Of a DNA stretch of 64,000 bases, positions 11,689 to 25,460 are shown in pieces. The notes beneath the pieces are model-generated. The model did not search any database. It was not told the origin of the DNA and saw only the letters and a list, made by a program, of their open reading frames with translations. Source of the stretch: Paramecium sonneborni (lineage: Eukaryota; Ciliophora; Oligohymenophorea; Peniculida; Parameciidae); the NCBI GenBank assembly GCA_905182985.1, contig CAJJDN010000052.1, positions 364,850-428,849 of the forward strand, written 5' to 3'. Numbering within the stretch: the first letter of the stretch is position 1; every line of letters starts with the position of its first letter. The position numbers and the translations under genes were made by a program.

Positions 11689-12655
11689 GTTATCTGCAAT
11701 TATTTTATTTCTTACTAAATTATATCATCAAAATTTAACACTCATTTCAAGATTATACTGTATCAATTATAACTATCATATATATACAAATTCCTATATT
11801 CTCATTCTGTTTAACTAACTCAAACTAATGAATCTATTTTTAAATAGTATTTTCAAGTTTAAGTTATAAATCTGTTAATAAATAATGAAGATAATTTCCT
11901 TTCTAAGACATCTGAAAATTCATATTAATAATAATCAATTTAAATAAATTTAACTTTAGAACTAATTTATATTATTTGATTAATTTTCTTTGTATAAGAA
12001 TATAAATTTAAAATATTTAATCTTAAACATATTAATAGAGCATATACAGAAAATTAAACAAAGAGTTATAAATCACAGATTATGAAATTTTTTCTTCTTT
12101 TTATTTATAAATAATTTTAATTTTTCATATCATTTTTGATACAACAGTTATCCCAAATTGTAAATTAAAAAAAATCAATTAAAATATATTACAAAAATTA
12201 TATAATTGTAGATTCAAACTTTTCCTGTTTATTTTTATAAACAAATTTAGTTTTTATATTTTTTTTAAATACCAAAAATTTATTAAATAAAAAGAGTTTT
12301 TTTGATTCACAGGTATAAATTTATTTCTATTTTATGAATTTCTCTAAAAAAAAGGACTTTTATTTAAACGCCTTGGAAGATTTTTATTTGATTGATATAA
12401 AAAATGTTTGTTGCTCTTGTTTTTTATTTTTATTTTTAGCGAAAAATATCTAAATAAATGAAAATCCATTATCCTAATATAATATGAAAGTTTTGTCATC
12501 AAATAGAAGAGTTTGAATATACTTGAAAAATTTTAACTATTTTATACAAAATCTAAGTGTAAGGAAAAAATATGGTGTTTATGATTTAAATTATAAATAA
12601 TAATTTTTTAATCATTAGAATCAATGAACAAATGGTATTAACATATTTATATACG
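11689..12655. other. Non-coding AT-rich spacer
   Basis: Nearly 1 kb with frequent TGA in all frames and homopolymer runs; no exon chain found on either strand. Confidence 0.5.
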
Positions 12656-13768
12656 TCAGTACTACTCCAACAAAATATTAATCTTTTCTTAACTTGAACT
12701 AAATAAATCATAATTTAATTGTACTTTTCCTCTATAAATTTATAACAAACTATATATATAAAAGAGTGTGAAGAAAAAGGACCAAACTATTTCATAAAAC
12801 AGCAATATTGTGAATGAATCAATACCAAATAAGGCTGAAATCACAAAAAGAACCCCAAGTGGGCCAGCCATAATTCCTCTTAAGAATTCTAAAATTAGTT
12901 AAAATATTACCTTTTAAATTCATTTCTTCTTCTTTAAAATATTTAATTTAAACTTAAAATTGAATAAGCATTATCAAAATTCCAATTGTTCCAATAAAAT
13001 AAAGAAATCCAATCAAAAAGTAGATTTTTTCATAATTGTAACTTATGTGGCTTGATGAAACAATACCACTAATAAAAAAAGAATATAAAATAGCGTAAAT
13101 AATGTAAATTATTCCTTAATATCCTTATTTCTAAAATATTATTATAAATTAATTACATCCCATAAACGTTTAGTGAATCTAATAACAATCATATATCCAA
13201 ACGTGAGAATCAGGAATACATAAAAAGTTAATCTATATTCCACAGCAGAATAATCAAAAAAAATACTATCATATGAGTAACTTGCCATATTGATTATACA
13301 TAAAATGATTTATATAATTTCTTAAATTATCCAGAAACAATTTATTTTAGATATTAAATCTCTTCGGCATTTTTCATTCAACTTATCTTCATTATTCACA
13401 TTTTCAGTTTAAATGAAAGGAGTGGCTATCTATTAATCAGTGTATATGTTTTAAGTTTAATTATCATCAACTTTAATTTACTAATATGGTTTTTATTCTT
13501 AAGCAACTTACAATTACTATTATTATTATAAATATTCATTATGTATAATATGATTTGGCTCTTATTAATCTCCACAAACAGATTCATTCTCATAACTTAA
13601 ACAAGGATAATTAACTGGCTATACCATATGGTTTTAATAAATTGGCTATTCATTGTTTTTTTAAACAGAAATTTGGTCTTTATTTTCTAATGATTAACAA
13701 TTTTTCTATTAAGTATTAATAATGAGATCTTAGGAATTGCTATATTAAGCATAATTCGAATAATTCAT
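12656..13768 (-). CDS. Polytopic membrane protein with Gln/Asn-rich N-terminus, possible TMBIM/Bax-inhibitor relative, 354 aa
   Basis: ATG 13768, introns of 26 and 22 nt, TGA 12656-12658; 355 codons. Residues 1 to ~135 are hydrophilic and rich in Gln, Asn and Tyr. From about 140 on there are six to seven hydrophobic helices, starting after a CRRDLISKIN segment. The last helix is followed by YRGKVQLNYDLFSSSQEK. A soluble Pro/Gln-rich head, seven helices and an R-R at the first helix recall the LFG/GRINA branch of TMBIM proteins. The conserved acidic residues in the last helices are not clear, so the family call is only a suggestion. A profile search would decide. Confidence 0.75.
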
Positions 13769-14530
13769 TGTTTTCTTACTTTAGTGATTATAAAAATAAT
13801 TTTCATTTTTAATACTTATAATCCCTGTTTTTGTACAATATATATTAAGCATATATTGTAATTTTAGATTCTAAGATAGTTATATATTTATTAAATTTCG
13901 TTTAAATATTATTTAATTGCTAAGGATTTTTTTAATTTGATTATATTAATTTAACATGAAAGACTGTTATAACATCAATAAAAGTTAATATATTAATAAT
14001 GTAATAACATTTTGGTTTAAACTTAAAATAATTATCATTCCGAATATGATTGTAATATTCTTCATTAATTCTTAAGGATTTATCATACAAAAAAGACTTT
14101 ATCTCAAGACAATCTATATAAAATTATTAATTTTTTAAAAACTGTATATAATATGTTTTAGAATTATAGTTATGCGAGAGTTAGAGAGAGAAGTTGTAAA
14201 CTAAAAAATATGTTTAATATTGTAAAATGATTTTAATAATATATATAGAAAAAAATCTAATTTGAAAGTTAATTATAACATTTTACAATTTATAAGGGAG
14301 AGGCAAAGCATTTGATTTTGCAGAGTTATTCAATAAAAATGTTTGATTATAAATTTGTAAATAAAAAATTTTAACTTGGGTGCATTAATTTTAAGAGGAA
14401 ATGAAGAGAATATAATAAATGAATGATAATGATGAAAGAATCTAATTAAATATTATTTAACCGAATTTAAATGATGTTTGAAAAAGTATTAAAATGAAGT
14501 CGAAAATGACAGTAGTAACATTAATATATA
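13769..14530. other. Intergenic region between divergent genes
   Basis: About 760 bp between divergent starts, so it should contain both promoters. It is AT-rich, with a short GAG/AGA purine run near 14,178-14,195. No exon or RNA gene is recognised. Confidence 0.5.
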
Positions 14531-16877
14531 ATGTATATAAAAATATCACACGCCTTATTTATTAATTCTTTAATGCTGATGGGCTAACTAATCTAATAAA
14601 TTGTTAATTCTTTTACTTATAAGAGTGTAATAATGCTTGGATTGGTAACATTTACGATTATCATGCATTACTACAATTAATCATAAGAAAAAAAATGGGT
14701 AATTGTAATCCAAATATTATTGACTTATGCACTGCATATAGAAATTCAAATTCCACAGTTCGATTTTGCTCATCCACTTTATTATGGTTATTTAATATGT
14801 AGAAATAAAATAAAATTGTGGTTGATGTGTGTGAATTTGTTATTCATCGCATTTTATTGTATAATTAGACTTTTCTATGAATTGGAATAATAAGTAATTT
14901 GGACCATAATACATTATACAACTACTTATGCTATTTTTATTATTTTCAATCTTTAATTATAGAAGGAGAACAATAACAAAGCTGCCTCATAGTTGGTAGA
15001 AATATTTTCGAATACAGAAAGATATAGATGGAAAGAATAAAGTAATCCAGAGAACTTTTAAGAGAACTATGCTAAATACTTATGTTTCAATTAAATTCGG
15101 GAAGGTGTAATATTGTTCGAATAAGGTTATGAGAAATAAGCAACATTCATAAATTCTTAAGCTAGAAAAATGTTTTAGTTTACAGATGAATCTCAGCTGC
15201 ATTAAATATTTTAAAATTATTTTTAAATTGATAAAATGGAAGCTAAAAGATCTATGTAATCTATTAAAAGTTTTGGAGTTGACAGATAGAATTCAATTTT
15301 TAAACAATTAAGTGGTTCTTTATCTTAAAATTCAAGACCTCAAAGTGCATATAAACCATAATAAAAAGATATTTCATTTTCTTAACTTCTTGAGAAAGCT
15401 TGGAATAATCCAAACAAAGAGAAACATTTGTTTTACTTATAATAATCTAAATAAAACTAATAAGTATATTTATATAATTTTTTTAGTCATAATATTCTCC
15501 TATTTTTGAGGTGAATGTTTATATCAATTCTTAATTCAGAAGAATTATGACATTGGTATGTAGAGACTTAAGTTATAAACGATACATTTAATAACTATAA
15601 TTTCATAGTAATTAAAATTCAAAAATGATCTCATTTGTATCTCATGAATTTCGAGCTCCTCTAGGCTGTATGATTACTATGTTAGAATATGTTGCAAAAG
15701 ATTTAAATAATACTTATATTTAAACATCTATTGAAAATTCAAAATATTTGTTAAATCTTTGTAATGATTTGCTTGACTTGGCTTAAATTAAAGCTAATAA
15801 ATTTTAATTAAAAATTGAAAAGTTTAATTTAAAAAAATTATGTTAAGAATGCTTTTAGATGTTTAACCTTTAAGCTGAAAAAAAGAAGCTAAAATTAATT
15901 TTATAATATTCAACTTAATGTCCAATTCTTATTGAATCTGATTAAAGTAGAATAAAACAAATTATAATAAATCTTCTAGGAAATGCATTCAAATTTACTT
16001 AAGAAGGTCACATTATGATAAATGTTGAATCTTATGAAGATGACATAATAGAAATTACAATTTAAGATACAGGTATTGGAATATAGGAATAAGATAAAGA
16101 AATTCTAATGATGGCATTTGGCAAAGTAAATTCAGAAGAGAGTAAAAAACTTAATGCTTAAGGTGTTGGATTAGGATTATTAATTAGTAATAAGATTGCT
16201 TTATAATTGGGAGATGGATTAAAATTTGAATCAACTTACCATAAAGGATCAAGCTTTTCATTTACTATAAATTTGCCTGAAAAAGAGAGTTTCTAATCTG
16301 ATATTTTAAAATCATTATCCAATAAATAATAAATATTAAAAGATAGTGAAATTATAGAAAACTTAAATGAAGTTGAAGAAAGTTCAAAAGAAATATAAAT
16401 AATTATAACTTAACCAAAAAAATCATTAGTTTAGATTTTTGAATGTTGTACTAAGATATTAATTGTAGATGATACTCAATTTAATATTGATACATTGTAA
16501 ATATTATTGTCTAAAATGTATTCAATTTTATATTATTTAGAGGAATTTATTAAGTTGATTATTCAATTAATGGGTATAAAGCAATAGAAAAAATAAAATA
16601 GAAAGAAAAATGTGTTACATGTAATAGTAGAATGTATAAATTGATATTTATGGATTTGGAAATGTTAGGAATTAATGGAATTAATGCTTCAAAAAGCATT
16701 TTTACTTATTGTGAGGAAAATGAGATATAATTACCAATAATAGTAGCTTGTTCTGGACATAAGAAAGAATTCGAATTTCCAAAATGTTAATAAATTGGTA
16801 TGAAGTTTTATTTAGAGAAACCTGTGTAAATTAAAGCTTTATAAGGTATTATAGATCATTATCGAAAATCACTTTGA
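14531..16877 (+). CDS. Membrane hybrid histidine kinase 1, 766 aa
   Basis: Most upstream ATG in frame at 14531 (14573 and 14633 are alternatives), two 23-nt introns, TGA 16875-16877; 767 codons. Several hydrophobic helices lie within residues ~1-140, followed by a PAS-like segment (EGVILFEQGYEKQATFI). The HisKA H-box is SFVSHEFRAPLGC with His at about residue 364. The HATPase region has an N-box (IIINLLGNAFKFT) and glycine boxes QDTGIGIQ and GVGLGLLISN. The C-terminal receiver has the acidic pair ILIVDD, acceptor Asp near residue 693 in LIFMDLEM, and Lys in YLEKP. All phosphotransfer residues are present, so it should autophosphorylate and pass phosphate to its own receiver. The signal sensed is unknown. 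Confidence 0.93.
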
Positions 16878-16920
16878 ATTATTATTTTCTAAACTTACTA
16901 ATTTTAATATTATTTAAATC

Positions 16921-17394
16921 ATGGATCAATTTGAGACTATTGAAGGAAAGATTCTGTACATCACTTACAATTTATATAAGAGAAATCGCATTTGTATTCA
17001 ATAAAAGAATGAAATAAAAGGTTGATAATTTTAAAATAATCAATAGACATGTTGATTACTAAAAATCATCGTATTGAAAAATTAATACAAGAACTAAGAG
17101 GAGGACATTGTGTAACTTAAATTGAAAATACCCTTGAAGCTATTAATGTATGATTATTTATATATTATTTCTTAGGATTTAAGTCCAAGAGATTTAGATG
17201 ACAGTCTTAGCAATTCATATAAAAATAAAAGACCAAAGAGATTTAAGTTTTTGAAATCTAATTTTCCCAAAAATATAGATCCAAAAGAGATAAAAGCAAA
17301 TGAGGATACGGATTCATTGTCTCGAAATTCTAATTAATAGTTTGAATTTGATTCAAGGAGACGTGTGTACTCTTTAGCAGCTGATTCATGTTGA
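16921..17394 (+). CDS. Unknown small protein, 139 aa
   Basis: Starts 44 bp after the stop of histidine kinase 1. ATG 16921, introns of 26 and 28 nt, TGA 17392-17394; 140 codons. The N-terminal half is predicted helical (LYITYNLYKRNR, HRIEKLIQELRG). The C-terminal half is basic and Ser-rich (SPRDLDDSLS, RPKRFKFL, FDSRRRVYS), with several possible phosphosites. No domain or membrane segment is recognised. The close spacing behind the kinase gene is ordinary for this compact genome and need not mean a shared function. Confidence 0.7.
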
Positions 17395-17552
17395 TTAATA
17401 TTATAATTATATTTTTTAATGATTTCAAAGAAATGGTGATATCATTACTGGTATAATAATTACAATAATTTATTATTAAATTTTTGCTGTTAATTTATAA
17501 TCCTTTTTTATCATTACGAAGACTAATCAATAAATTAGACACGAATATTATC

Positions 17553-17790
17553 ATGGCATAAAATCATTAGTTTGATATTCTTTAGAAGAATAAAAAATAT
17601 AAGTTACATATTTGATTTTAACTATTCTTCTAAAAATCTTAGTCATTATGTATAAAAAAAAATAAATTTTATGAACCAGAAAGCAAGTTAATAGGATCTA
17701 AGTGAACATAAAAGTTAGAGAGGATTAATCAATCCATAAAACAGCATTCCATTTCAAATTCATTCATAGTTTTTATTCCTAAAATATTGA
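17553..17790 (+). CDS. Tentative 65-aa small protein
   Basis: ATG 17553, one possible 40-nt GT...AG intron, TGA 17788-17790; 66 codons. The sequence is basic and Gln/Ser/Asn-rich (MNQKASQQDLSEHKSQRG). The intron is longer than the others here, which lowers confidence. No function recognised. Confidence 0.4.
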
Positions 17791-18680
17791 AAAATATTTT
17801 AATATTAAAGAGATTTTGAATTAATTTGATAAATATTGGCTAGGTTTTGATTAAAATATTTAATTTCTTATCTTTCTGAAAAATTATGAAATTTATTAAG
17901 TTACAATTAAAAGCTATGAACTATTTTAAATATTAAGCATTTATGTGTTAGAGTTTTTACAATAAATAATTTTCATATGATTTCTATCTTTTTTTTGAAA
18001 TTTTGAAGTTTTTTAAATCGTTATTAATATATTTAGATAAGTAATTTAAAAAGATGGGAGAAAAATATAGATTTATTCTTTAAATTCATGAAAGTTGTCG
18101 AAAAATATAGATATTTTTAGTTTTAAGTTTGATATTTATAAAATGATTTGGTTCTAGTGATTCAATTTAAAAATAACTAATTATGTAATTGCATTTCTAA
18201 AATAATAATAAAAAATGCATTAAACTTTGTAAAATCTACATAATCAAATAAAAAGATGAAAGATAGTCTTTGAGATTTTTAAGATTATCTAAGTTGATTC
18301 AGTAAATTTTAACATAGGAATAAGATTTTTGTTATATTCTATAATTTTAAATCATATATTGATATCTATCCTATTTTGTACATGTAAATTAAATTTGATG
18401 ATGAAAGATTACATATTTTCATAACAACAGTGAAAATACTTTTGATTCTTTAGTAATTATAATTTTTTTTGAAAGTTATCAAATTTATTCAATATTAAGA
18501 ATCATGAAATAATAAAATATATATTCTTATATATATTTAACAAACAGATTGTTATTTAGTAGTATTTTGAGAACAAACCTTAATTATGGGAGTCAGTACT
18601 TAAACTAAGTTTTGCAATTTATTTATAAAAGTCCTGAATAAAAAATAATAGTATTTATCTGTTATTATATTAATTAATCG
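17791..18680. other. Non-coding AT-rich spacer
   Basis: About 890 bp with dense TGA codons in all frames. No exon chain, hairpin-rich RNA gene or repeat was recognised. Confidence 0.5.
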
Positions 18681-19161
18681 ATGCAATAGAGTTCCTTTCT
18701 CTTAAGCAATTAGTAATATGGTTCGCTTAAATTATTGAAAAAAGATGTTAAAGATTAATTCTTGACTAGATTTCAAAATTAAAAGACCACAATAAAGTAA
18801 GTATAAGAAAAAGGAATGAACACAAATAAACCCTTAGTAAAAACAACACATTCTCCAAAATCACCTAGAACATAATAAATCACTCCAAAATAATCTCCAT
18901 TAAGAATAAAATAATATTCAAAGCATTCTCCTGGAAGATTGTCTTTCCAAAAATAAAGCGTTGGATTGAATACTCTTAATTCTAGGTAAAATGATATTGT
19001 ATTTTAATAGTTTGATGATTCCCTAAAAGTCATTGAATGAAATTGTACCAGTCGAAAAAATTTAAGATTTAGTTCAATCATTAAGGAGTTAGAATTATGG
19101 AGCCACAGATTTATATATGCAGGAATTGAGAAAATTATCAATAATGATCTTAAATGAATGA
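18681..19161 (+). CDS. Unknown basic protein, 151 aa
   Basis: ATG 18681, one 25-nt intron, TGA 19159-19161; 152 codons. The middle is rich in Ser-Pro and Thr-Pro motifs in a basic context (HSPKSPRTQQITPKQSPLR), which would be candidate targets of proline-directed kinases. The C-terminal 45 residues look helical (VEKIQDLVQSLR). No known domain. It converges on the next gene with 22 bp between stops. Confidence 0.7.
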
Positions 19162-19183
19162 AGTTGAATAGTATAATTTATAT

Positions 19184-20265
19184 TCATAATTCTAACAACA
19201 TCATTTTTTATTTAATTGATTCCATCAGAAGTTTATCGCCTTTTAGTTTATTCTTTGTATATGCTTATTTAGATTCCCTTTCTAATCTTTAATATTTAGA
19301 ATTATTTATATACATGTCAGCTTAAAATTTAATATCAAGAGGAGTCTAAGGGGTCTTTCTCTTTGAAAATTATCGAATCTCAGATAGATAGTCTCGTTTT
19401 AGAGTTGATGATGATGATTATTCAACACCAATTTATGACTTAATTCTAGATCTTTTAGGTAATTTTCTTATTTATCTCAAATACAAATTTCCTAAAACTC
19501 TAGAATCACTTTTTATTGAAGGTATTAGATCATTCTATTTTTGATTAATAATCATTTGACTAGTTAAATCAATGCTTTGAGATACTTTTGGAAAGAAGTG
19601 TTCTTTTACAAATAGATCATAAGCAAATCTTTCTTTAATTTGTTTGCGTAATTTGTCTTAACTTTCTTTTTTTTTTTATTCTTCTTCTTTCATCATCTCT
19701 ATGTGAGCTTAATATGTTCTGCTTCTTACTCTAGATTAAACTTACTAAGAAAAGTAGGTATCCTATAATTTCTTATGATCTCTTAAAATTATCAATTATT
19801 ATTAGTGTTCATTCTAATATTTCTTATATTTTAACTAATGCTCCTTTATTTCATCTGCTGTCAATAGTTTAAATTTCTCCTTTATTTATAAAAGTTTTTA
19901 TTTCACTTCTTCTTCTCTCTATTCTTCAAGTAACTTTTACTTAATCTTCTATTATTACTATTCTTAACTAAATTATTCTAATAATTATTTGACTCTTCTA
20001 TTTTATTCCTTTACCTTTTAACTCCGTTCATCTGATTTCAATTAAATAAATGACATATTTAATTTTGATTACAATCGACGAGAATCTTAAAGTTCCTTTA
20101 ATTATTATATTTTTATTGTTTCTAGTTACTAAAGGGATTGTTATTTGATTTTCTCTTCCTCCAAAAGTCTTTATTTGCGTCTTAGGTACCTAAATTAAAA
20201 ATTTACTATTCATCTCGAATCCTTCTCTCCTCAGTTATTTTTTCTATGTATTAATGATGATCCAT
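19184..20265 (-). CDS. Coiled-coil protein, about 351 aa
   Basis: ATG 20265, one 26-nt intron near the 5' end, TGA 19184-19186; 352 codons. Residues ~20-200 are a nearly continuous, highly charged helix (RLLEEEKIKQQSLQQLETI, LLEEQREEEVKQKLLQIKEK). A basic Ser/Thr-rich C-terminal third follows (RKLPKRSRIKSQ, SKRKTPQTP). The composition is that of cytoskeletal or axonemal coiled-coil proteins, but no family signature is seen. A 17-nt version of the intron also keeps the frame; the 26-nt one is preferred because it fits the size range here. Confidence 0.8.
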
Positions 20266-21185
20266 ATATATTAATTTTTATTAAATAAAAATAACTCTAT
20301 AATTATATAAAAAATCAAAGTATACATGAACACTTATGTTCGAGATCTCTTATCATTTAACAATTCTAATAGAGGGAAAATACTTCTGAAATGAAGTGGA
20401 ATTCAACCTTATTCGAATTATATAATGATAAGATCATATAAGCAAGATCCTAGTAAATGAACTGTAGTATAATACTATTAAAAGCATAGAATAAAAGCGG
20501 AGAGAATAAAATTTTGTTTTTTTATATATTAATTTTAATTCATTAATTTATTACAAAAAGTCACATAAAAAATTTATGCTAAATTAATAATTTAGCTTCT
20601 CTATTAATTCTTTATCCACATTAATATACTTTACTAGCAAATAATTCACAAAACTTAATATTTAAATTGTGTATATCTCTAAAGTGAATTTTAAGAAAAA
20701 ATTTAATTTAAAATAATGATGCTGTTTTGGCTATGGATAAAATATTAGATGGTTGAGATGAACAAATGTTGATTAATAATTTTAGAAATTCAAAATTATA
20801 GCAAATTAATGATAATTTAAGGGATTTTAACAATTAATAATTAACAATCAACCTCAATTAGAACTATATTAAAAGGATTTATAGATAGATTAAGGCAAAT
20901 TTTGGAAAGAATATTTTTTTGGAAATTAATTATTATTTATTTATTAATAAAAAGTAATTATAATTTATAAAAAAATTAAAAAGTAATTCAAATTAAAGGA
21001 TTTCACTTTAATTTGTGTGATTAAAATATTCCAGGTTTTTGGATTACCATTCAGTCACAAAAATAGTAGGATTTTTTTTGTAAAAAGAACATTAAAGTTT
21101 ATAATTTATAAAAATATAAAAATATTTGAATAAAATCCTAGAAAAAAATGCATATAAGAACAACATAATATTTGAAATATGCTAT
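20266..21185. other. Non-coding spacer
   Basis: About 920 bp between two minus-strand genes. The first 250 bp (20,300-20,510) is slightly richer in G and C than the rest, but I could not fold it into a known RNA. No exon chain was found. Confidence 0.45.
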
Positions 21186-22016
21186 TCAATCTTTTTTGCT
21201 TTTATTCTTTTCTTTCTTGTCGCTTTTTTTTTCTGAAGAGGATTTCTTTTTTTCATTTTCAGGTTCTTCAGTGGTTGAACTTTTTTTTTCATTCTTTTCA
21301 GTTTTTGTATTAACCTTTTTTTCAGGCTTCTTTTTGAAACAACCTGATAATTAAAGTTTATAAATACAATTTAATAGTAAAACTATTGGAACGAAAATGA
21401 AGATAGCAAAATACAAATATTCTTTATTTTTGAGTAGTATCTGCTTCAAAGAAAATTTACTGAGATCAAATTACTCTACAATTGGTAGATCACTTAACTG
21501 ATCTTAAATTTCTTGATCGATTTCTTCAGATTCTCTTTATTCTTATCTTTTCTTTTCAACCTCAGGTCTCTTCTACCATTGAGTTTGTATTAACTCTTCA
21601 ACCTCTTTAATAATTTCAATCAATTATGCAAGTTTGGCAGCTTCTTTCTTATTATTGATGAATCTATCATATTTAATATTTTCATGGAGATGTATGTATT
21701 TATCTAATTCTATTTATTAATTCTATAATGCATCAAGAATCTAATGTTATAAGATTTATATGATTACTCTGGTAACTTCTCTTTGTTTAATATTAGTTAA
21801 ACATTTATCAAGGGCAGCTGCTTATACCATATAAATGGCATCATCCTAATTGTATTTTTGCTCCTTAATTAATTTTCCAATTAATGGGTTGGTTTATACT
21901 TAATCAACTTATAGTATGTATCTTGAAAATATAACGCAAGAAGCTTCTCTCAATTCTTCTTCATTGGTTTTGGCGGAAACTAATGTTAAAAGAACGATGT
22001 AAATTAAATTAATCAT
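21186..22016 (-). CDS. Type I membrane protein with charged Lys/Glu/Ser tail, 276 aa
   Basis: Single exon of 277 codons, ATG 22016 to TGA 21186-21188. It starts with a clear signal peptide (MINLIYIVLLTLVSAKT). A ~180-residue, mostly helical luminal or extracellular part with few cysteines follows. Then comes one membrane helix (YFAIFIFVPIVLLLNCIY) and a 60-residue cytosolic tail made almost only of Lys, Glu, Ser and Thr. The ATG lies 34 bp beyond the stop of the V-ATPase gene on the same strand. No homologue is recognised; an ER or surface protein is likely. Confidence 0.85.
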
Positions 22017-22050
22017 AAAATAATTATTTATTGTAATTTTTTAATGATAC

Positions 22051-24054
<2,004 letters not shown>

Positions 24055-24092
24055 ATCTTTTAATAAAATTTATATTTAATGATCATCAATAT

Positions 24093-24480
24093 TCACAATC
24101 TAAAACTCGAAAAGATCTCATGTAATTCTTCATTTGCTATAGGCTTACATCTCTAAAAATTCTTTATTTCCTTATCCTTATATGCTTCATTATGAAAACA
24201 CTCATAAGTTTTTTATTTCCAATACATTATTCCATATTCTCAATTTTAATATCATCTCATTACCAAGTCTTTTCAATGCCCGTTCAGATCGCTCAGCATT
24301 CTTTTACATACATTCGATATATTTCTGCTCATTATCTAGGTTTTTGTTCATGCACTCCTTCTCTTTTGTCTAAATCATGTTTTAAACCATGTCGTATTTC
24401 TCTTTCACAAGGGGAGCTATCTCATTTTAATACTTATCCAATTCAAAGTAGTCACCAACAGTCTTTAAAACACCAGCCAT
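24093..24480 (-). CDS. Unknown small helical protein, 120 aa
   Basis: ATG 24480, one 25-nt intron, TGA 24093-24095; 121 codons. It is all helical in appearance, with four spaced cysteines in two pairs (KECMNK...YIECMQ and YECFHN...FQRC). This loosely recalls twin-cysteine mitochondrial intermembrane-space proteins, but the spacings are 13 and 16 residues rather than 3 or 9, so I do not assign it. It lies 38 bp upstream of the VMA1 start on the same strand. Confidence 0.75.
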
Positions 24481-24510
24481 TTTATAATTATTATTAGTTA
24501 TTAAATATAA

Positions 24511-25447
24511 TCATTTAAATCTCTTCTAGTTATTTGATATATTGTAATTTGTTGAATTTTTCTTACTTTCCAATTTTGATTTTGGTCTATCTATTTCATT
24601 TATTGTTTGTAATTATTCTGTCTCTATCATTGTTTTTCCAAGAGATGATTTTGTTCCACTTGTATCGTAATCTACTGATGCATTCATTGCTCTTTATCTT
24701 TTGATGATAGGACTCACTGATTGAATTGGAGATTGTCCTGAATTTGGTCTCATTTTTTAAACATTCGGTATTCGTTTAACATTCTATTCGTATGTCGACA
24801 CACTTTATTACTATCTAGTTTATATTGTAGCTTTTTTTATTTCTTCCTGTGATTAAATATCCTTTTTATTTGCTATTATAAAACCAAATAGATGTAACTA
24901 AGGATCAATAAACTTCTCTATTCTACTTTTTGCATTGTTGTTGCTTTTTTCAAACTTAATAAACTTTACACCTTTCTTCCACACCTTGTCTCTCTAATTT
25001 TCAAAATACCAACATAAAGGATAATTTAAATCTGTATCAAATGGAATTTATGCAGTTTTAATTGTCTCAAATATCTCTGGCAAATGCTTTGACTAAATCA
25101 ACAAAGATTGTGGTATTTTGTTTACACAAATCTAATTAGATCAACTCTTACTTTTCCATCCATTGGAAGAATGTTTGAAATTTCACAAAATCCTTTCTAA
25201 ACTGTAGGATTATCAAATACAAGTTCACATAAAAATGCTGCTGATGTTTTTCTCATAATTTAATTTTTATCCTCAAAGTTTGTGAGTATTTTTTGAACAT
25301 CTATTGGTGTAAGTGATTGAAATATCTCCTCCTAATGTTGTTTACTATCATTCATATGGCTCATTAATAAGAAAAATAAACTTACTCAATCAATTTTTAC
25401 ATTGATTCAATCAAAAGGTCTGGTTCTCCTTTGGTTTGTTTTTTCAT
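24511..25447 (-). CDS. Unknown protein, 296 aa, Ser/Gln-rich C-terminus
   Basis: ATG 25447, introns of 26 and 20 nt, TGA 24511-24513; 297 codons. The N-terminal ~160 residues look folded (IPQSLLIQSKHLPEIFETI, NYPLCWYFENQRDKVWKKG). The last ~130 are disordered, with SP sites (SGQSPIQSVSPIIKRQ). A start at 25364 is possible, but the upstream exon keeps the frame through a normal intron. No domain recognised. Its start codon is only 13 bp from that of the divergent kinase gene. Confidence 0.75.
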
Positions 25448-25460
25448 TTTTAATATAAAA
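25448..25460. promoter_or_regulatory. 13-bp spacer between two divergent start codons
   Basis: Only 13 AT-only bases (tttttaatataaa type) separate ATG 25447 (minus) and ATG 25461 (plus). If both starts are right, each promoter and 5' UTR must lie mostly inside the other gene or be extremely short. Confidence 0.5.

Noticed and set aside
11397..11975. Long plus-strand open frame of hydrophobic and polar residues
   Set aside because: Most of it lies in the G-free tract, where TGA cannot occur, so openness is no evidence; it has no start codon and odd composition.
20180..20210. 17-nt intron in the coiled-coil gene
   Set aside because: A 26-nt intron using the next AG also keeps the frame and fits the size range of all others.
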